From assembly GCF_026213295.1 (NCBI RefSeq), contig NC_079424.1, positions 21,164,114-21,228,113 on the forward strand: a DNA stretch of 64,000 nt, in the 5' to 3' direction. The position numbers and the translations under genes were made by a program. The notes beneath the pieces were generated by a model, which worked only from the letters and a program-made list of their open reading frames with translations, did not search any database and was not told the DNA's origin. Below, piece by piece: positions 12,501 to 24,822 of the stretch. Source of the DNA: Gadus chalcogrammus (taxonomy: Eukaryota > Chordata > Actinopteri > Gadiformes > Gadidae). How positions within the stretch are numbered: position 1 is the first letter of the stretch; each line of letters opens with the position of its first letter.

Positions 12501-15500
12501 ATACTATAAACTGGGCACTATATTTGCCCAGCCCTATACGGTAAACACATTTAGAAGTATGCAAGCATTTCCGGCTATATGAATTCATATGAAGACATTG
12601 TTACGTTATTAGTTTGTGTCTCCTCTTAGAGATGATAATGACAGGTCAGGTTCTGGGTGGGCGATATGCTGCGTCATCCTTATCTTCAGGGGCGGCAGGG
12701 ACGTATACAGGTGATGTGTTTTTATTTTTGAGGGATAGGCTATATTGTGTAAGAAACAACATTAATTATGTGTACAAATAATATTCAAGGCTCTGTCGTT
12801 TTGAGAATCGTATGGTTAATAGACTATGCTCCTTATAGGACAGGAGATAAAACTCCCCAGTTTTTCCATTTAAGAAAGGTGTATTGTATTTGGCATGATT
12901 CGCATGCCCTGGCATGCATCCCTGGCATGCATCCCAGCCTTATCCTTCGGACCAGTAATATTCGGACCAAGAGTGGATCTGATACCCACTGCCTCCAAAC
13001 AGCACAGACGATAGCCTGCCGATTTATTTGCAGATTGATAGTGCAGATTTCATGCAGTTTGTTCGACCTTTCAATTGGTCGGAATTCAGCCAAGATTTCC
13101 CTCGGTTGACCACAGCCCTAGATAATGTTAATCTTGTTTGCTACAAGGAGTCAAAATATACTTTACATGAGTGAAGCCGGGCCTATGTGACCAGGAATCG
13201 CCAGCAGTCTGTAATGAACATCCGTGCGCTTGAGTTATAGTGGTTCTATGGATTGCAACTGGCTTCGACACGCTTGCCTACAATCCATACTCAAAACATT
13301 TGCCTCAAGAGTCAAGACCCTTTTTAACATTTCATTTCTACCATTTGTACAGGGGGAGGGATAGTATTTTAGAATAATGTTGGCCAGGTTCTTTAGGTTC
13401 CCAAATGGCTCTGCTCACTGAGATGTTTTGGGCTGTGGCTCCACCTAGTGTCTGTCTGGAAGAAGTCATTCTCTTTGCCTTTGTCTCAGCCCTGAGTCAG
13501 TGGAAGCAAGTCCTGCGGTGAATGAGAAGAACTACAACAGCCACAGCTGTGGGAGTGCACAGAGCCATGGGTACCGGGGCCTGCCCTATACGGTGAGCTC
13601 ACAGGTCATTGGTTAAATTATTTGACTCTGTCCTGAATTTGTGTTGGAACACGACCCAAAGGACAAATGTAAAGAAAATAAATTAAGAAAACGAGTACCT
13701 CACTCATGACCATGAAATCCATTACTTACTTGTCCACAAGTGTTGTTTGAACAAAGCTAAACATACGTATTTAACCTGCCATAACTACAATATATCTCTA
13801 TTTATATCTATAGATCTAGATATCTATAGATAAATCTATCTTTACGATGCATCTTTAGTTACCACTGCTGCACTGTTTCACATAGCGTGTTTTGCCTTCA
13901 TTTTCATTCGTCTCCATTTTTCGTTTCCCTCCCTACTTTTTCCTTGTTTTGCCTGAACACCCGTTCTTTGAAGATGCAACAGTCTTCCGTTGTGTGTTGT
14001 CAGGATCACAACTATGGCGCTCCCCCTCCTCCCACCCCACCCGCCTCCCCGCTCTCCCAAACCATCATTCCCCGCATGGAGCTCAACGGCGGTGTGGCTC
14101 ATGGCCATGGCTTCCGCCGGCGCGCCGGCACCGAGGACCACTCTGCGGACAGCGACAGCTCGTCCTCTGAGGACCCTGAGAGCTGGTGTCGCTGCACCCT
14201 GACCTCCGACGGCCAGCTCAACAAGTGCCACAACTGCAGGTGAGCACATCTCTGGACCGGGCGCAGAGTTTTGCCGCGCCTGTATTGTGGTTGCTTCAGT
14301 TTTATCCCCACGTCTCCTCCTCACCTTGTTCTTCCGGCCCTATCCGCAGGGGCGTGTACTGGAGGAAAGCACCCGACGGCCAGCACAGGAAGCCAGAGAA
14401 TATATCCGGTGAGTTGAAAGAGCGACCAGGATGTAGTAAGGCGTGCGTCTTCTTGTTGGTTCATCTTGTTGGCTGGCATGTGCCTCTGTAAACAGCGTGA
14501 TGACATGCTAGCTTCTCTGCGTAGTGGGGGAGAGCAGCGCAACGGAGAGCGGAGATGAGGAAGTGTCTCCGGCCAGCGTGTCGTACACGGCCACGCAGCA
14601 CACGCCGACCAGCATCACGCTCACCGTCAACCGCATCAAGAGGAACAAGTCCAAGAAGAGGAAGAAGAGCACCGAGAAGGCTCGCGGGACGCCCAAGAGC
14701 AAGAAGGTCAAGGTATGTTTTTAAAAGCTGGGCAATGCTTGCCATTGTGCGTGGCATTTGCCCGGATGTTTGGCTTGATGGTAAATGTATATCCACATAA
14801 CGTTCCTTTTCTTTTTTTCTTTTAGGCCTTCAGAGAGGGTTCTAGAAAGTCCATGAGGATGAAGGTACGATTTGAATGCTTTAATGTTATTTTTTTGTAG
14901 TCATACCTTGGTTTAGTCAACCAGCCTGAGGCATTTAGCTGGCTCCATCCCTTCTGAGTTGCACTTGTGGTCAGCCACTGGTCATAACCACACTGCCCTC
15001 CTTCACCCCCTGTTGCAGAACTCGACCACAGAGGCCAACGTGTTGGACGAGAACACTGCAGAGGGCTGGGAGACCAAGATCCGCCAGTGGACGGACCAGT
15101 ACGACGAGGCCCACGCCAACCAGTATAGTGCAGACGTCAAGACGCTTCTTGAGTCGCACTGCGGAGCAGAGACAAAGACGGAGAGCGTTGCCACAGCAAC
15201 CGCACAACAGTCGAAGATCAACACGACGACGACGGCGACGACCCATCTCAGTGTTGACGTGGACAGCATCGACCACACAGAGCCAGCTAGCAACAACGCA
15301 GTGTTGAGCTCCCAGATGCAGGTAAGCTGACCTCTCAAACTCCCACTACACACTTGTTTTCTTCAGGGAGGTTGCTGCATAGACTGCCCCTAAGGCCCAC
15401 ATCTGAAGCCCAGATGACTGAGAAATTAAATCGGCTTAACCCGAGCCAGACCACTCCCTTTCTATCCATTAGATGCAATTATCCAAAGTTTGATAGAAGG

Positions 15501-18500
15501 CCCTGTCAGAGGGATGCTCACTGTGTGATATGTGGCCGGGGTTTTCCATAGTCCAACTCTTGTGTGGTTATGAGATGCAATGTGAATTTGTTTCAGCTCC
15601 AGCTGGGCCGTGTTACGCGGGTGCAAAAGCACAGGAAGACTTTGAGGGCGTCTAAGAACATGGACCCTGGCACTCTGATCATAGAGTACCGGGGAAAGGT
15701 CATGCTCAAACAACAGTTTGAGGTCAACGGGCACTTTTTCAAGAAGTAAGTCACCTTCATAAGTAAAAATGATGCTCAAAAGGATAGTCCTCTCCCGGTG
15801 CCACATACCATTATTCTTACTCTGTTTCTGCAGACCCTACCCGTTTGTGCTGTTCTACTCCAAGTTTGACCAAGTGGATATGTGTGTGGACGCGCGGACT
15901 TTTGGCAACGACGCCCGCTTCATCAGGAGGTCGTGCACGCCTAATGCCGAGGTGAGATTCTTTCTTCATTTATTTGTTTTATTTCCAATGAACCACGGTC
16001 ATATTCTTCGAACTTTGTTTAGGGCTGTGCTTTATTTGTTTCTCTGTCTTGTCTTCACTGAAGGTTCGGCATGTGATGGCAGAAGGAATGCTGCACCTTT
16101 GTATACACGCCCTCGGGCACATCACCAAGGATGCCGAAGTCACCATCGCATTCGACTACGAGTTCCACAGCTGGTCAGTATCACGGCTCCCTAAAACTGC
16201 ATTTCTTTGTCAGTAAGCGTTTGCTTGTTCAACATTATTTCTTTGTGATTTGAGTTGGTTTGAGAAAGTTTGTAACACTCATGCTGTGCACTGGGGGAGG
16301 GCTTAACTAGGATATCAATAGCAAGCAATATTGACAATAAAAGGTTCAGTAAAATGAGTCATTGATGAATTAATTCAATGAGACTATGGTATCGTCTAGC
16401 TCAGCAGAAGCAAATGAAACAACAGCATATACCGACATGCACTTTGTCCCCCCCTCGACACCAACCCCCTCAGCAACTACAAAGTGGACTGCGCCTGCCA
16501 CAAGGGCAACCAGAGCTGCCCTGTGCAGAAGCACAACCTCCGCCCCAAGGAGGACCCGTCGTGTACCCCCTCTGCCCCTTCTTCACTGACCGGGGCTGAG
16601 ACCCGACAGCGCAAAGCCCGCAAGAAGGAGCGGGGCGAAGGCCCCGCCACAGGGGCTACCTCCGACGAGGGCAGCCAGCAGCCGGAGGCCGGAGAGCTGC
16701 ATGCAGCCAGCGACACAGAGGTGGCATTTCCCTCGGAAAGCTAGTTAGCTATCAATTAAAAGCCTTGTGATGGTGGCTGAGCATCAGGTGCTCTCGATCT
16801 TGACTCTCACATTCTATACCTTGTGTCCTCACTCGACCACACACACACGCGCGCACACTAACTCAGTCAGCATGTTGGTGCACAAAATATATAAACTTAT
16901 TTTAAACAACATTTACATTGATATTTAAGAAGACCCATTTCATTCTAAATATTTTGGTATTTGGATAGTGTTCTAAAGTCGTCTATATATTGTGATGAAG
17001 GACGGGCTCCAGGATGAGATGAAGCAGGAAGAGGCAGAGGAGGGAGAAGTGGACGAGAATGGCCTCATCAGCTCCAGCAAAAAGGTAACACTTTGGACTC
17101 TAGGGAAGGTTTCAATAAATACAGAGGTGCTTATTACACCAAGACAATGAGGACCTTTTTGAAAGGAAAGCATTTGTCTCAAATCCCTGTTTTGTTATGT
17201 TTAAGAAGGTCCTACGAACAGTGTTTGTCTTCCTGTTTGTAGGCGTTTGACAGCATGGAGAAACGACGGCGAGCGATGGGAGCGGAGGACCCTAAGGAGG
17301 AGTGTTTGGACCCCGCGGACGGAGCAGTGAACCCCTCTACTGGAAGCACAGCAGCCGTGTGCATCAGCACCCGACGGGCCACCTACGTTATGGTCCGTTG
17401 GAGTGAAAACCCTTTCTCCATCAGGTTCATCCTGTTTGGTCCAGCAACTGACCTGAGAGTTGTTCCTCTTTCTTCCGTAGGAACTGCCCCAAAACGAGCC
17501 AGAAAAGGCACCGACATCCTCGGCCCCTGGCCTCGCCGCTCCGACTAAGCCCCCGCCGGCCCGTTCCAGCAAGCCCCGTTCCAAGAGCCGCATCTCGCGG
17601 TACCGCTCCAGTTCTTCGCAGCGCGCCCGTCGCCAGAGGCAGGCCCTGGCCCAGCAGGCCGCCGCCGCCGCCGCCGCTGCCGCCGCCGCCACCGCCACCA
17701 CGGACCAGACAGCAGTGCCAGAGGAAGAGGGGCTCCACGGACCGTTCAACACAGAGCTCAGTGCGGGGGAGTGCGGCCTGGGGGCCGGCCATCTCCTGGA
17801 CCCTGAGGTCTGCCTCAACAGAGGCACCCTGCGCTACCCAAAGACAAAAAAGGTTTGGGAGAAATCTTCTGAGGTTTTTGCTTTTGTGGACGTCTCTGGC
17901 TGTTTTCACCAGTTCTATCAATTATTTGCTAATTTGTGAAAAAATTACAGCCCCCACTTACAACAGCATTATTACAGTGAACACATGAATATCCAAGAAC
18001 TTTCCAACTTTAACTCTGTTTGCAAGATCAATATGGAATGGATCGAACAGTTCTTGACTCACAATAATGGTCCAGATGGTTTACCAACTCGGTCCAAATT
18101 ATTTTCCACTAGGACCACACTGCTTTTCAAGTGTCTAATGTGAACTCCCCTTCAACCCCCCAGTACCTGGTGACGGAGTGGCTGAACGACAAAGGACCCA
18201 CTGGGGAGAAGATCCAGCCGGACGTTCCCTCGGATGGGCCGCTGCGCATCACCACAGACCCCACGGTGCTGGCCACCACCCTCAACATGCTGCCAGGCCT
18301 GTCCCACACCTCCTACATCTGCACCGCGCCCAAACACTACGTCCGCTTCGGCTCACCCTTCAACCCGGAGCGCCACCGCCCGCGGCCGCTGCAAATGGAT
18401 GGCACCTATGGCTGCTACAAGAAGGTGAGCACCTGCTCAAAGCTGGGGTCAGGCACGCTGACTCTAGCTCTAGTCCTTTATTGGAATTGGTATCTGCTGC

Positions 18501-21500
18501 CTCTGAATTAATCTCTATTGCAATTGTTTTCATAGTTCGGACTGAACAAAAGCGGTATGCATGTTAAACGTAGTCCGCCCGTTTAGCTCATCAACAGCGT
18601 TTACCAGAGGCTGTCCTTGGCCCATACTAAAACCTGATTGCTGTTTCAGTTCAAGCCTTCTCTCACGGTCCTAACCGGACCACTGTGGCATATAGTCGCC
18701 ACAGCTCTGCGTCCTCTTTGTTTAAGAAATGTATCCGTTCTCTCACCCACACAGCAACAGAAGGTGGGCAGCCTCAGATTAATCCAATATGGAGACCTTT
18801 TCAGGAAGCTCCAATTTAGTGTAGTGGTGTAAAACACTGGCGTAATGTGAATGGACAGGCCCAGGAGGAGAAGGGACTAGATTTGGCCAGCGTGGACATG
18901 TCTCAGTGAACCGTGTGACCTTGACGCCTCATGCTGTAATGTGTTGTCCCGGGAAGCGCTGGATCAAGCAGGCAGAGGACGAGAGCTGCTCAGCCAGCCT
19001 GGAGGACGGCTCGGAGTCCACCTCGTCACACCAAAGCACCAGCAGCAGATCCACGCCCAACCCCACGTCTCACGGTATGTTCTCCCCCGCGTTATACCCA
19101 CCGGCTTCCCGTCAAAAAGAGAATAAACTGATTGGATGACATAACAGTCAGTGAGTGGTTTGTGAGAAACAGCCCATGTGTGTTAGTCAGGATTCTTTGG
19201 TTCTAAAACATGATGTCTCCTAATATTCGTTTTTCTATTTGATCGATCGTTCCGACTCTGGACCCCTCTCACAGAGCTCCTGGCCCCCTTTAAGAAGCGC
19301 CGGGCCAAGTACGCCGCCGTGCCGCTCCCCATGCAGCACCTGTCCCGCCCGCTGTCGCCAATCACACCGCCGCTGCCCGAAGACCCTCTGCACCCCCTGA
19401 TGGGTCTGCCCTGTGGCCCACTGCTGCTGCCCAGCAGCCTGGGCTACTCGCCCATCCCCTCGCTGCCAACCAGCCGCTGCAACACGCCCCTGCAGTTTGA
19501 GGTAACTCAGTCACATCCACTGGTTACAGAACCCTTCATTAAGCAGTTTGAGACGGCGCAGTCACATCCACTGGTTAAACAACACTGACCTCATAATGTA
19601 TCTTTTGAAAGGCCTTGCACTTGGTTTAAAGTACAGCTAGCCCTCCTAGTCCTAGAGGCCCTGTGTGATCGTCTCATTTATCTATGAATGTCCTCTTCTT
19701 TTGGGTCACCCTGCAGAACATATCGTCCCCAGAGGCCTCTCCCGTACATCGGCCTGAGTCCATATCTCCTGAGGTAAGCCCTCTTCGACACAGCCCCCTT
19801 CTGAGTCATCACCTCTCGGTACAGAGCAAACCCGCCTGTTTCCCCCATGTCCTATCGGGCCCTCCCAACCCTGTGCTTCTGTCCCCAGCCCTGCTTGCGG
19901 AGCGACGCCGACGGACCGCAACTCCTCTTCCAGGACCTCTCGCTGCCCTCCAGCTCCGGCAGCCCCGCGCCCGCCTCAGAGGACTTTTCTCTCCCCGGGG
20001 GGCCCTACGGAAACGATTCCCAGGGCCTCCCTGCGTCGGGGGGCCTTGCGCCGCCGTCCTGCCCCCCCTCGGACCTTGCCCCCCCGCCTCCGGGCCGCGA
20101 CCCGGCGTTCAGGACAGAGTTCAACCTCATATACACGTGCTCCCCGCTCAACGCCAACCTGGCCACGGTGGGGAACGGCGAGCAGCGCCCCTCCCGGTCC
20201 GAGGGCCGCTTCTCCCCGCCGGAGCCTTCCTTTGGGGGCGCAGGCATCCAGGGCCCCCCTGGAGAGCCAGGCTGCATGTCCCCCTATGGCGAGTCTCACT
20301 ACAGTGCTGGGGACCTCTACAGCGAGAGCAACTACGGTGCTGGGGACCTAGGCGGCACGTCTCCCCACACTGGCCACCAACCAGTGAAGAAGAAGGCAAG
20401 TTGGTTGAGCGTGTGACCCTGCGTGGCGTTTGGGATATTAAGCCCAAGCTGTAGCTCGTCAGTCAGGCCCTCCTCTGTTACAGTTTCAGCTGTATAAGCT
20501 TTGTCCCAAATCACAGGTTCTTAGGTCAGTTGGCCAGGGAATGGGAATGAACTACAAATGTGGATCCATTTAAGATGTTTGCGTGTGCGTGCTTCTGTGG
20601 ATATCTGAAATGATTATGAATGTATGGCTCCTCTATATTATTCTTCCTCCTGCATACCTCCTATACCTGTTCTGTCCTTACCTTCCTCTTCCTCGTCACT
20701 CTGAGTGATGGTTGAAACCTTTTCCAAGTCTTTCTTCCTGCTTTTCTTCCAAGGCAGAGGGCCAATCAGCATGGCATTAGTCTGCTGGCAGGAAGGCCCG
20801 GTTACCAGGCTATAGCTGTAAGAAGTCAATACAAGCCAGTACAGAATATGGTGAATATATTCTCCCTATCCAAATACGTCTCTATTAGTGTGCATGTCAA
20901 TATTTGTTTTTTGCATCTGCATAAAACGCCACATCCACACCCCCCCACCCCCCCCTCATTTGTTTTACTTTGATTTGCTGTGGTGGACACTATTCTTTTC
21001 AGTGAGATTCAGTAAACGCATTAGTTGCCTCCCAGCCCCGAATGAAAGTAAATTGAACGCCCTTCTGTATTTGCTACATACCATTCATGACTCTTTTCCT
21101 GCCAGGCCGCTTCCTCACAGAATTATCAAACAAAGTTTGCACAAAGTACAACGGTGTAATACAGGGCTCCAGCCCAATCGGACATGGACGCATCCCCCAA
21201 AAGTGTCCTTGTTGGTGCTCATGTTTATTATGGTTCGGCAGCATGTGCTGTTCCTAAATTGCAAGAAAATACTGTTGGCTTGCTCGTTGATAGCACACAC
21301 CATTTGAAGGGTGGGATGCACCTGTCCATCCTATGGACATTATGTACAGAGTTTGCCGTTTTATTTACAAGAATCTCCCAAATAAACATGGTGCATTCCA
21401 TTGTGACCACTAGAACGTGGTCAGAATGGAGCAACAGGAGAAAGCATTCACCCCATGGCTCAGGGCTTATATTCAGAAGGCCTGGGTTCAGGCGTCCATC

Positions 21501-24500
21501 CATCTGCATATCCTTCTCTCTGGTCAACCGGCTCCATTTAGCCTCTCTTCCCCCCCCATCCCCAAGTCCCGGTCTCGGCTGTGACTTGGGATGGGCGTCG
21601 CCATTCTGTTGTCTTCACTGTGTTTGTGTTTTAAATCCAAAGTGTCTATTTGAGCGTTCTGTTGATGTTGTCTTGGCGATGCGTTTGGTTTGGAAATAAT
21701 CAAGTGTTAACTAAAAGCCATGTTATGGAGTTTGCTTAAAGAGTAACAAGTGAAAAGTTGAGAGCGGGGTCATTTCTGGGGTCACTGTGGCTCCTTTTTC
21801 TTATTGGTTCAAATTGGTGACATCATTGCAACAATTGCAACAAAGATAAATGGCAGCTGCCTAGGTGGAGTGCTGTCTCGTATTTATGCTTTGTCCTTTG
21901 TGTAGCCTCTGTCAAACCAGATGACCGCTGTAAGTATTCTCAGGTAATAGTAAGATACGGTTGCATCCATTTACATAAATGTCAACCTCCTTTTCCAGAA
22001 AAACATGTGGGCTCTGTTGGAGGAATGGAAATGCAAATGCCGGGGATGTCTCGGTGCATGTGCGACTGCCATTTGCACAGCTTGAGCCAATAATGTCGCA
22101 GGGCGTCTCGTTCTCCTGCTGGAGACGTGATGAGCGTGCGTCGTCCTGAGCGGAGCAGCAGTCTAACGGCGGCCCCTCTCTCCCGACCAGGTGTCTCTGC
22201 TGGAGTACCGCAAGAGGAAGCAGGGCAGCGGCCGCGAGCCTGACCCGGGCAGCTCCTCCTCTTCCTCCCTGGCGGTTGTCCTGGGCAACCAACCTGGTTT
22301 CCACTACAGCCAGGATCCCTATCATCCTCCGCCTCCTGCCCACCCCCATCACCACCTCCAGCCCGCCGCGTCCCCGCTGAGCTCCTTCTCCTCCCCTGCC
22401 CACGCCTCTTCCTCCTCCACCCCCCACGTAGAGGAGGTCAGCCCTCCGCAGCACAGCCCCAGCCACTGGTGAGGAACCCTGAAGGTGGAGCGTGTTCGGT
22501 CCAGCCCGCAGTGTAGCAGCCTCCTCGGTCCGTCTCGTACTTGATCAGGAGAGGCCAGCCAGTCTTATTGGAGCTTGGGGATGATAGTCGACAGCACTTA
22601 ATGATACCTGATGCCATATAACGGCGACTCATTAGTCCTCACTGCCACTGTAGAACAACACGCTGTACTGATAGCTAGTCTGGTGAGGAGACCTGAAGAC
22701 CTAACCCAGCTCCCCGTTGCCCCTCAGGATGGTCCCCACCAGTGTGGAGCGGCTCCGGGAGGGCCAAGGGGTGCTGGAGCGTGTGCTGCGGGGTGGCATG
22801 AAGGTGGACCGCATCCTGAAGAAGACCGACGGTGACAAGGAAGCCGGTAAGCATTGCCCCTGCTTCTTGTTTGCCGTTTCCACGTGTGTGGCCTGGTTGT
22901 CTCTAAAGGTACGGCCACACTGAGCGCCTAACCTGCCGCTTGATCATTGTGTGTTACAAGAATGGTTCAACCCGCTACTTTTCTTTTGCTCCACAAACAT
23001 GCATCACTACCATCGCTGCGCTGTATTTGTTGTGGGAGTCCGAGGAACGTAGTAAATCCAAACGCCTGATGAGCTTAGATCGGGCCCAGAAAATCAAGCC
23101 CGACCTGGTCCGAGCTACAGTTAATTAGGCCTACTCTGCTAAATATATATGTAAGGGATAATGTATAGAACGGTGGGCAGCTGGTCATTATCGGAAAAAT
23201 AAGGTTTTCCGGCGCCCAGCGGAGGTGTCTTGCTTCGACCTGAAGGGGCTTATTTTCGATAATGACTGGCTAGTTCTATACATTATCCCGCTTTATTACA
23301 AGGCTACTTGCCAAACCGAAAAAATAACTTCACATTGTCATGGTGCATCTTTTTACAATTTGTTCGTTGCCAGCATTCGTAGTGTTGATCAGCATAGTTA
23401 TAGTCTGCCAAAGACGTTGACGTCGCTTAGCAACCGAAGACGCTGGGGTGGACAAGTTACCGGACTACTGGCCATGCAAGTGAACGGAGCGTTCCACGGC
23501 ACTTAGAAGACCCGTGTAATAAAGGCCTATAATATTTCTGATTATGGCATAGATTTCTCCTCAGATTAGGCCAATAAAGCAATGATTTCAAAAAAAAAAC
23601 ACAAACACTCGATCAAAGGCCCGGCCCGAGGATAGTGGTGGGGAAATATAGGCTGGACCCGGCCCGCGGCTCGGACTCGGGCAGAGAATCTAAACTCTAG
23701 TCTAGTGCATGACATCCTCCGTAGGCGCTCACAGCTGGGTGAGTTTCACCACCTCCTCATCGTTTCAGCACACACTGAAACGATGACTTGGTTGTCCATG
23801 TTCTTTCTGCATCTGCGTGTCCTCCGTCCCTCTGACATTGACGTTGGGTCAAGCTCAAGGCTGATTGGCTATCACGGCTAAGCGTCACACGTAGGAGTGT
23901 AAAAAGTTCAATATTTGAACTTCGTCCGTTGGTGCGTTGGGCTCATAGGTGCGTTGGCCGCGTTATTTAGGTGCGTAAAACGTGTCTAACGCGCTGCTTT
24001 AGCGCGTCTAATGCATCTATAAACCTAAACCAATGGCAAAAAGGCCGATTTTCTAGGCCTCTAACGCGTTCAGTGTGGCCGTACCTTAAGTCTCCCTGGC
24101 TTACAGATGGATACGAGCCGCAGGGGCCACGGGGCTCTCCCAGCAGGAGCCCAGCCCGCTACAGTCCCTCCGTGTTCTCCCAGCAGGTGAGTCTCCTCCT
24201 TAAACCGTGTTTGTTTTAATGGTGCTGGACGACAGCCAGGCTAACGTGTTTGACTGGGCACTTGTATGCAGTCGTGTGAGGGCCAGCGGCAGATGGACAG
24301 CCCCTCGTTCCACCAGCAGAGCAGCCCCTCGCCCTTCTCCGGCTCCTACAGTCCGTCGTCGGGCCAGAGCTTCTACTCCCGCCTCTCCCAGGACCACCCC
24401 CCTTCGTCCTACCCCGGGCACCACCACCCCTCCTCGTGGTCGGACCCCCTGCCGCCAGGCGGGGCTCTACACCAGCAGAGCAACAGCAGCTGCAGCAGCA

Positions 24501-24776
24501 GCCACCTGAAAGCCAGCCTGCTGAGCAGCAGCAGCGCGGTGGGGTCAACCACCCCGGGTTCCAGGGGCAGTGGGCAGGCAAAAACTGACCTGGCCTCCCA
24601 GGCCTGTAGACTTATTCAGCAACAGCAGGGGGCGCTGCAGGCGGGCGCCCGGCTGTTGACGTCGTCCCCCTCAGGGGCCCCACACTACCCACCACGCCAT
24701 GGGGCCACACCCTCCCTCGCCCAGTTCCAGCACCCGCCGCTGCAGGGCTCTGGCGTACGGACCCAGTCTGGAAGCT

Positions 24777-24781
<5 letters not shown>
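9574..24781 (+). CDS. setd5: SETD5 SET-domain chromatin protein, complete coding region
   Basis: SETD5 is a nuclear chromatin regulator of the MLL5/UpSET branch, linked to HDAC3/NCoR and PAF1 complexes. Its intrinsic methyltransferase activity is disputed. Coding exons: 9574-9644, 13490-13592, 14004-14239, 14350-14408, 14525-14712, 14826-14864, 15019-15321, 15597-15745, 15834-15951, 16064-16173, 16474-16720, 17001-17084, 17243-17392, 17481-17852, 18164-18424, 18957-19074, 19275-19501, 19717-19773, 19889-20395, 22191-22468, 22728-22846, 24107-24186, 24272-24781. All phases agree; the sum is 1461 codons plus stop, close to human (about 1442). The N-terminus [20 protein letters not shown], the [15 protein letters not shown] block and the end [12 protein letters not shown] are diagnostic. 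A remnant PHD-like Cys set (CRC...CHNC) lies near residue 120. SET is about residues 334-459, followed by a Cys-rich post-SET. One intron uses a GC donor (20396). Weakest joints: acceptor at 17000, donors at 16720 and 17392. Confidence 0.96.
10085..10158 (+). pseudogene. RecQ-like helicase fragment (Walker A) in TIR element
   Basis: Codons 10108-10158 read [17 protein letters not shown]. This is the P-loop motif I (GxGKS) and following helix of RecQ-type SF2 helicases, with the catalytic Lys retained. The upstream strand (KALL) is in a shifted frame after a run of four T. Only about 25 residues survive. The second copy at 36774 retains a longer N-terminal part but has Asn instead of the P-loop Lys. 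Confidence 0.7.
10248..10690. mobile_element. TGTCACG foldback MITE, copy 1 (4-bp TSD)
   Basis: Terminal repeats begin TGTCACGTTAAAATTGTACC and continue as a near-perfect inverted repeat for about 70 bp (through ...CTACGTCATCAGTTGTTGACA on the left). The flanking duplication is CCGC (10244-10247 and 10691-10694). It has no coding capacity. It is inserted inside the RecQ-bearing element. Confidence 0.88.
11335..11452. repeat. degenerate 12-bp tandem repeat, left part
   Basis: Imperfect units such as AACGCTTAAGTT and AACCCTTCACG. The array resumes at 12013-12130 on the other side of a probable MITE. Confidence 0.75.
11459..12015. mobile_element. probable TIR MITE splitting a tandem repeat
   Basis: Ends are imperfect inverted repeats: left AAGGCTGATTATGGTCCCAC, right (inward) AAGGCGGAATTGTGGTTCCA. 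No transposase is present. The same degenerate 12-bp array lies on both sides, so this is an insertion. I could not define an unambiguous target duplication. Confidence 0.6.
12013..12130. repeat. degenerate 12-bp tandem repeat, right part
   Basis: Continuation of the AACGCTTAAGTT-type array seen at 11335-11452. Confidence 0.7.
15597..16173 (+). other. setd5: setd5 SET-domain exons
   Basis: Three exons (15597-15745, 15834-15951, 16064-16173) encode the SET core, from [20 protein letters not shown] through [47 protein letters not shown] and VTIAFDYEF. The usual NHSC-x-PN cofactor motif reads RRSC-T-PN, and the GEELT-YDY Tyr region reads VTIAFDYEF. Both changes are typical of the SETD5/MLL5 branch, where canonical catalysis is doubtful. 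The next exon (16474) opens with a Cys-rich post-SET-like stretch ([18 protein letters not shown]). Confidence 0.93.
19493..19580. repeat. 51-bp tandem duplication across a setd5 exon edge
   Basis: CAGTTTGAG plus the following CAGTCACATCCACTGGTTA occur at 19493 and again at 19544. Copy 1 contains the real exon end and donor (GAG/GTAACT at 19501). Copy 2 has GAGACGG, so the donor is lost. Confidence 0.9.
20396..22190 (+). other. setd5 intron with GC donor
   Basis: Starts GCAAGT after AAGAAG and ends GACCAG. The splice is phase 0 and joins KKK to [11 protein letters not shown], as in vertebrate SETD5 ([14 protein letters not shown]). No other GT nearby keeps this junction. The intron is otherwise unremarkable unique sequence. 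Confidence 0.85.
23155..23289. mobile_element. small foldback MITE (GGGATAATGTATAGAAC), copy 1
   Basis: A 135-bp inverted repeat with ends GGGATAATGTATAGAAC and its complement, and a CATTATC/GATAATG inner palindrome. A diverged second copy lies at 29134-29282. Confidence 0.8.
23309..23703. repeat. dispersed repeat, copy 1
   Basis: Starts GCCAAACCGAAAAAATAAC and runs through GAAGACCCGTGTAATAAAGG to a GC-rich CGGCCCGAGG block ending GCAGAGAATCTAAACTC. It matches 29519-29881 closely in the same order, and parts of 28066-29130 in inverse order. Confidence 0.85.

Positions 24782-24820
<39 letters not shown>
24781..24820. repeat. (GT)n microsatellite
   Basis: 20 GT units starting at the last base of the setd5 stop codon. 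Confidence 0.95.

Positions 24821-24822
<2 letters not shown>

Larger units (their letters stand above)
9645..13489 (+). other. setd5 intron 1 (after first coding exon)
   Basis: A 3.8-kb intron from GTGAGT at 9645 to TCTCAG at 13489. It is filled by nested DNA elements (9848-10930), a degenerate 12-bp tandem repeat with an inserted MITE (11330-12130), and otherwise unassigned AT-rich sequence (12131-13489). Confidence 0.85.
22904..24088. mobile_element. TIR element (AAGGTACGGCCACACTGA) in setd5 intron with nested MITEs
   Basis: Left end AAAGGTACGGCCACACTGA and right end (inward) TAAGGTACGGCCACACTGA. It lies wholly within the intron 22847-24106. The interior contains GCGTTAG-type subterminal motifs and at least two further repeats (23155-23289, 23309-23703). 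The target duplication is unclear (GTCTC-like on both sides). Confidence 0.7.

Noticed and set aside
17201..17827. 208-codon minus-strand frame with poly-Ala
   Set aside because: Shadow of setd5 exons 17243-17392 and 17481-17852 on the plus strand, which have conserved [18 protein letters not shown] wording.
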